DNA of 64,000 nucleotides from an uncultured Chitinophaga sp. (GTDB taxonomy: Bacteria; Bacteroidota; Bacteroidia; Cytophagales; Cyclobacteriaceae): the NCBI GenBank assembly GCA_902168205.1, contig CABHOK010000002.1, positions 682,001 to 746,000 on the forward strand. The letters run 5' to 3'. This document shows, piece by piece, positions 63,557-64,000 of the stretch; the first letter of the stretch is position 1, and the number at the start of each line of letters is the position of its first letter. The notes below the pieces were generated by a model. It worked only from the letters and a program-made list of their open reading frames with translations, ran no database searches and had not been told where the DNA came from. The translations under genes were made by a program, and so were the position numbers.

Positions 63557-64000
63557 TTGAATACATTGATCATCTTGGTTTCACCGGAGGCCAGCTCAAA
63601 ATTTTTGAAGCCGGTAAATTTACTGCCCGCAGAATTACGTACGCGGAAAACTATTTTATACCGGCCGGGCAACAACGTTAAAGTAAAATTAGCTTTCTGG
63701 TTATTGAGGTTGCAAACCCATTGCTGCGTTCCATCGGCCGCTACTTCATATAGACTGCCATAGCCGGTAGATATAGTGTTGAAGTTTACAATGCCGGGCG
63801 AGGGCAGGTAAATATTCTGTGTCTTGTTGAATTGGACATCAACGGTAAATTTTCTCCGCGGCAGCGTGAGGGTTTCTACTTCATATTTACCGGTAAGGTA
63901 ACGGAACGTTTCATTGCTGCGCTGAACGTTGATTACTTCAGTCTTGTCTTTTTCGCGAACAATCGCTTCGAGGCTGTTGTCTTTTCTGCCTTCCTGCTGT
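63553..64000 (-). CDS. C-terminal part of a probable VWA-domain protein, 5' end outside window
   Basis: The open frame (TAA at 63553-63555) runs off the window's right edge, 148 codons visible. The visible part is a beta-rich region with repeated strands (KYEVETLTLPRR, NIYLPSPGIVNFNTISTGYGSLYEV, GRYKIVFRVRNASG), which matches the C-terminal tail of the Bacteroidota VWA/ Ca-activated-channel-like secreted proteins (known features GIVNFNT and GYGS). The VWA domain itself is not in the window, so the call is provisional. Confidence 0.65.
   Translation of the reverse strand, partial: QQEGRKDNSLEAIVREKDKTEVINVQRSNETFRYLTGKYEVETLTLPRRKFTVDVQFNKTQNIYLPSPGIVNFNTISTGYGSLYEVAADGTQQWVCNLNNQKANFTLTLLPGRYKIVFRVRNSAGSKFTGFKNFELASGETKMINVFN

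Overview
The window is a piece of a Bacteroidota chromosome, most likely a free-living member of the Cytophagales (Chryseolinea/Ohtaekwangia-like). The genus is a guess from gene content. The evidence is a SusC/SusD pair, a type IX secretion sorting domain, several proteins typical of this phylum, promoters of the TAnnTTTG type, few Shine-Dalgarno sequences, and roughly 45% GC. I see no rRNA, tRNA, CRISPR array, prophage, transposase or plasmid gene.

Layout. 0-14.7 kb is mostly on the + strand: the end of an SGLT-type sodium symporter, a WYL regulator, an aldo/keto reductase with a beta-hydroxyacid dehydrogenase, a SusC/SusD outer-membrane importer, a PER-like class A beta-lactamase, a HAMP/GAF sensor protein and a VOC protein. 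14.7-26.6 kb holds an alpha/beta hydrolase, a C-terminal processing protease, a large M16 peptidase, and a minus-strand cluster of dipeptidase, D-threonine aldolase-like enzyme, RidA, hemolysin III-like protein and GntP permease that looks like D-amino-acid or peptide catabolism. 26.7-29.9 kb is a small accessory-looking locus: HTH protein, Cys-rich lipoprotein, ABC ATPase and ABC permease, with unusual inverted repeats. 30-39.8 kb carries FabH, a GH2 glycosidase, a tandem ABM protein, a type B carboxylesterase, a MORN-like repeat protein and a thiolase. 39.9-48.7 kb has a BatB/BatC pair, a T9SS cargo protein, a GNAT acetyltransferase, dapA and ligA. 49-56.2 kb is envelope biology: a TonB-dependent receptor, an M1 aminopeptidase and an ECF sigma-factor operon. 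56.3-64 kb has serine biosynthesis (serC and a phosphatase-dehydrogenase fusion), a potassium channel, arsR-arsN2, one half of a split transketolase, and the 3' end of a probable VWA protein.

The spaces between genes are unusually rich in small structured repeats. At least four dispersed families recur: ~160-205 bp elements with inverted ends built from GTTATCCGTTA-like words around a CTTTGTG/CTCTGCG core; a two-hairpin REP-like element present twice 1.1 kb apart; GTGTTGAGGTGTTG arrays; and CCAGAAG/CTGGCT words. There is also a good promoter with no protein gene behind it at 57.6 kb, and another inside a perfect 14-bp inverted repeat at 29.5 kb. The most interesting leads are the Cys-rich lipoprotein/ABC locus, the terminal-inverted-repeat elements, the orphan promoters, and the SerB-SerA fusion. 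All product names rest on reading the translated sequences without database searches.
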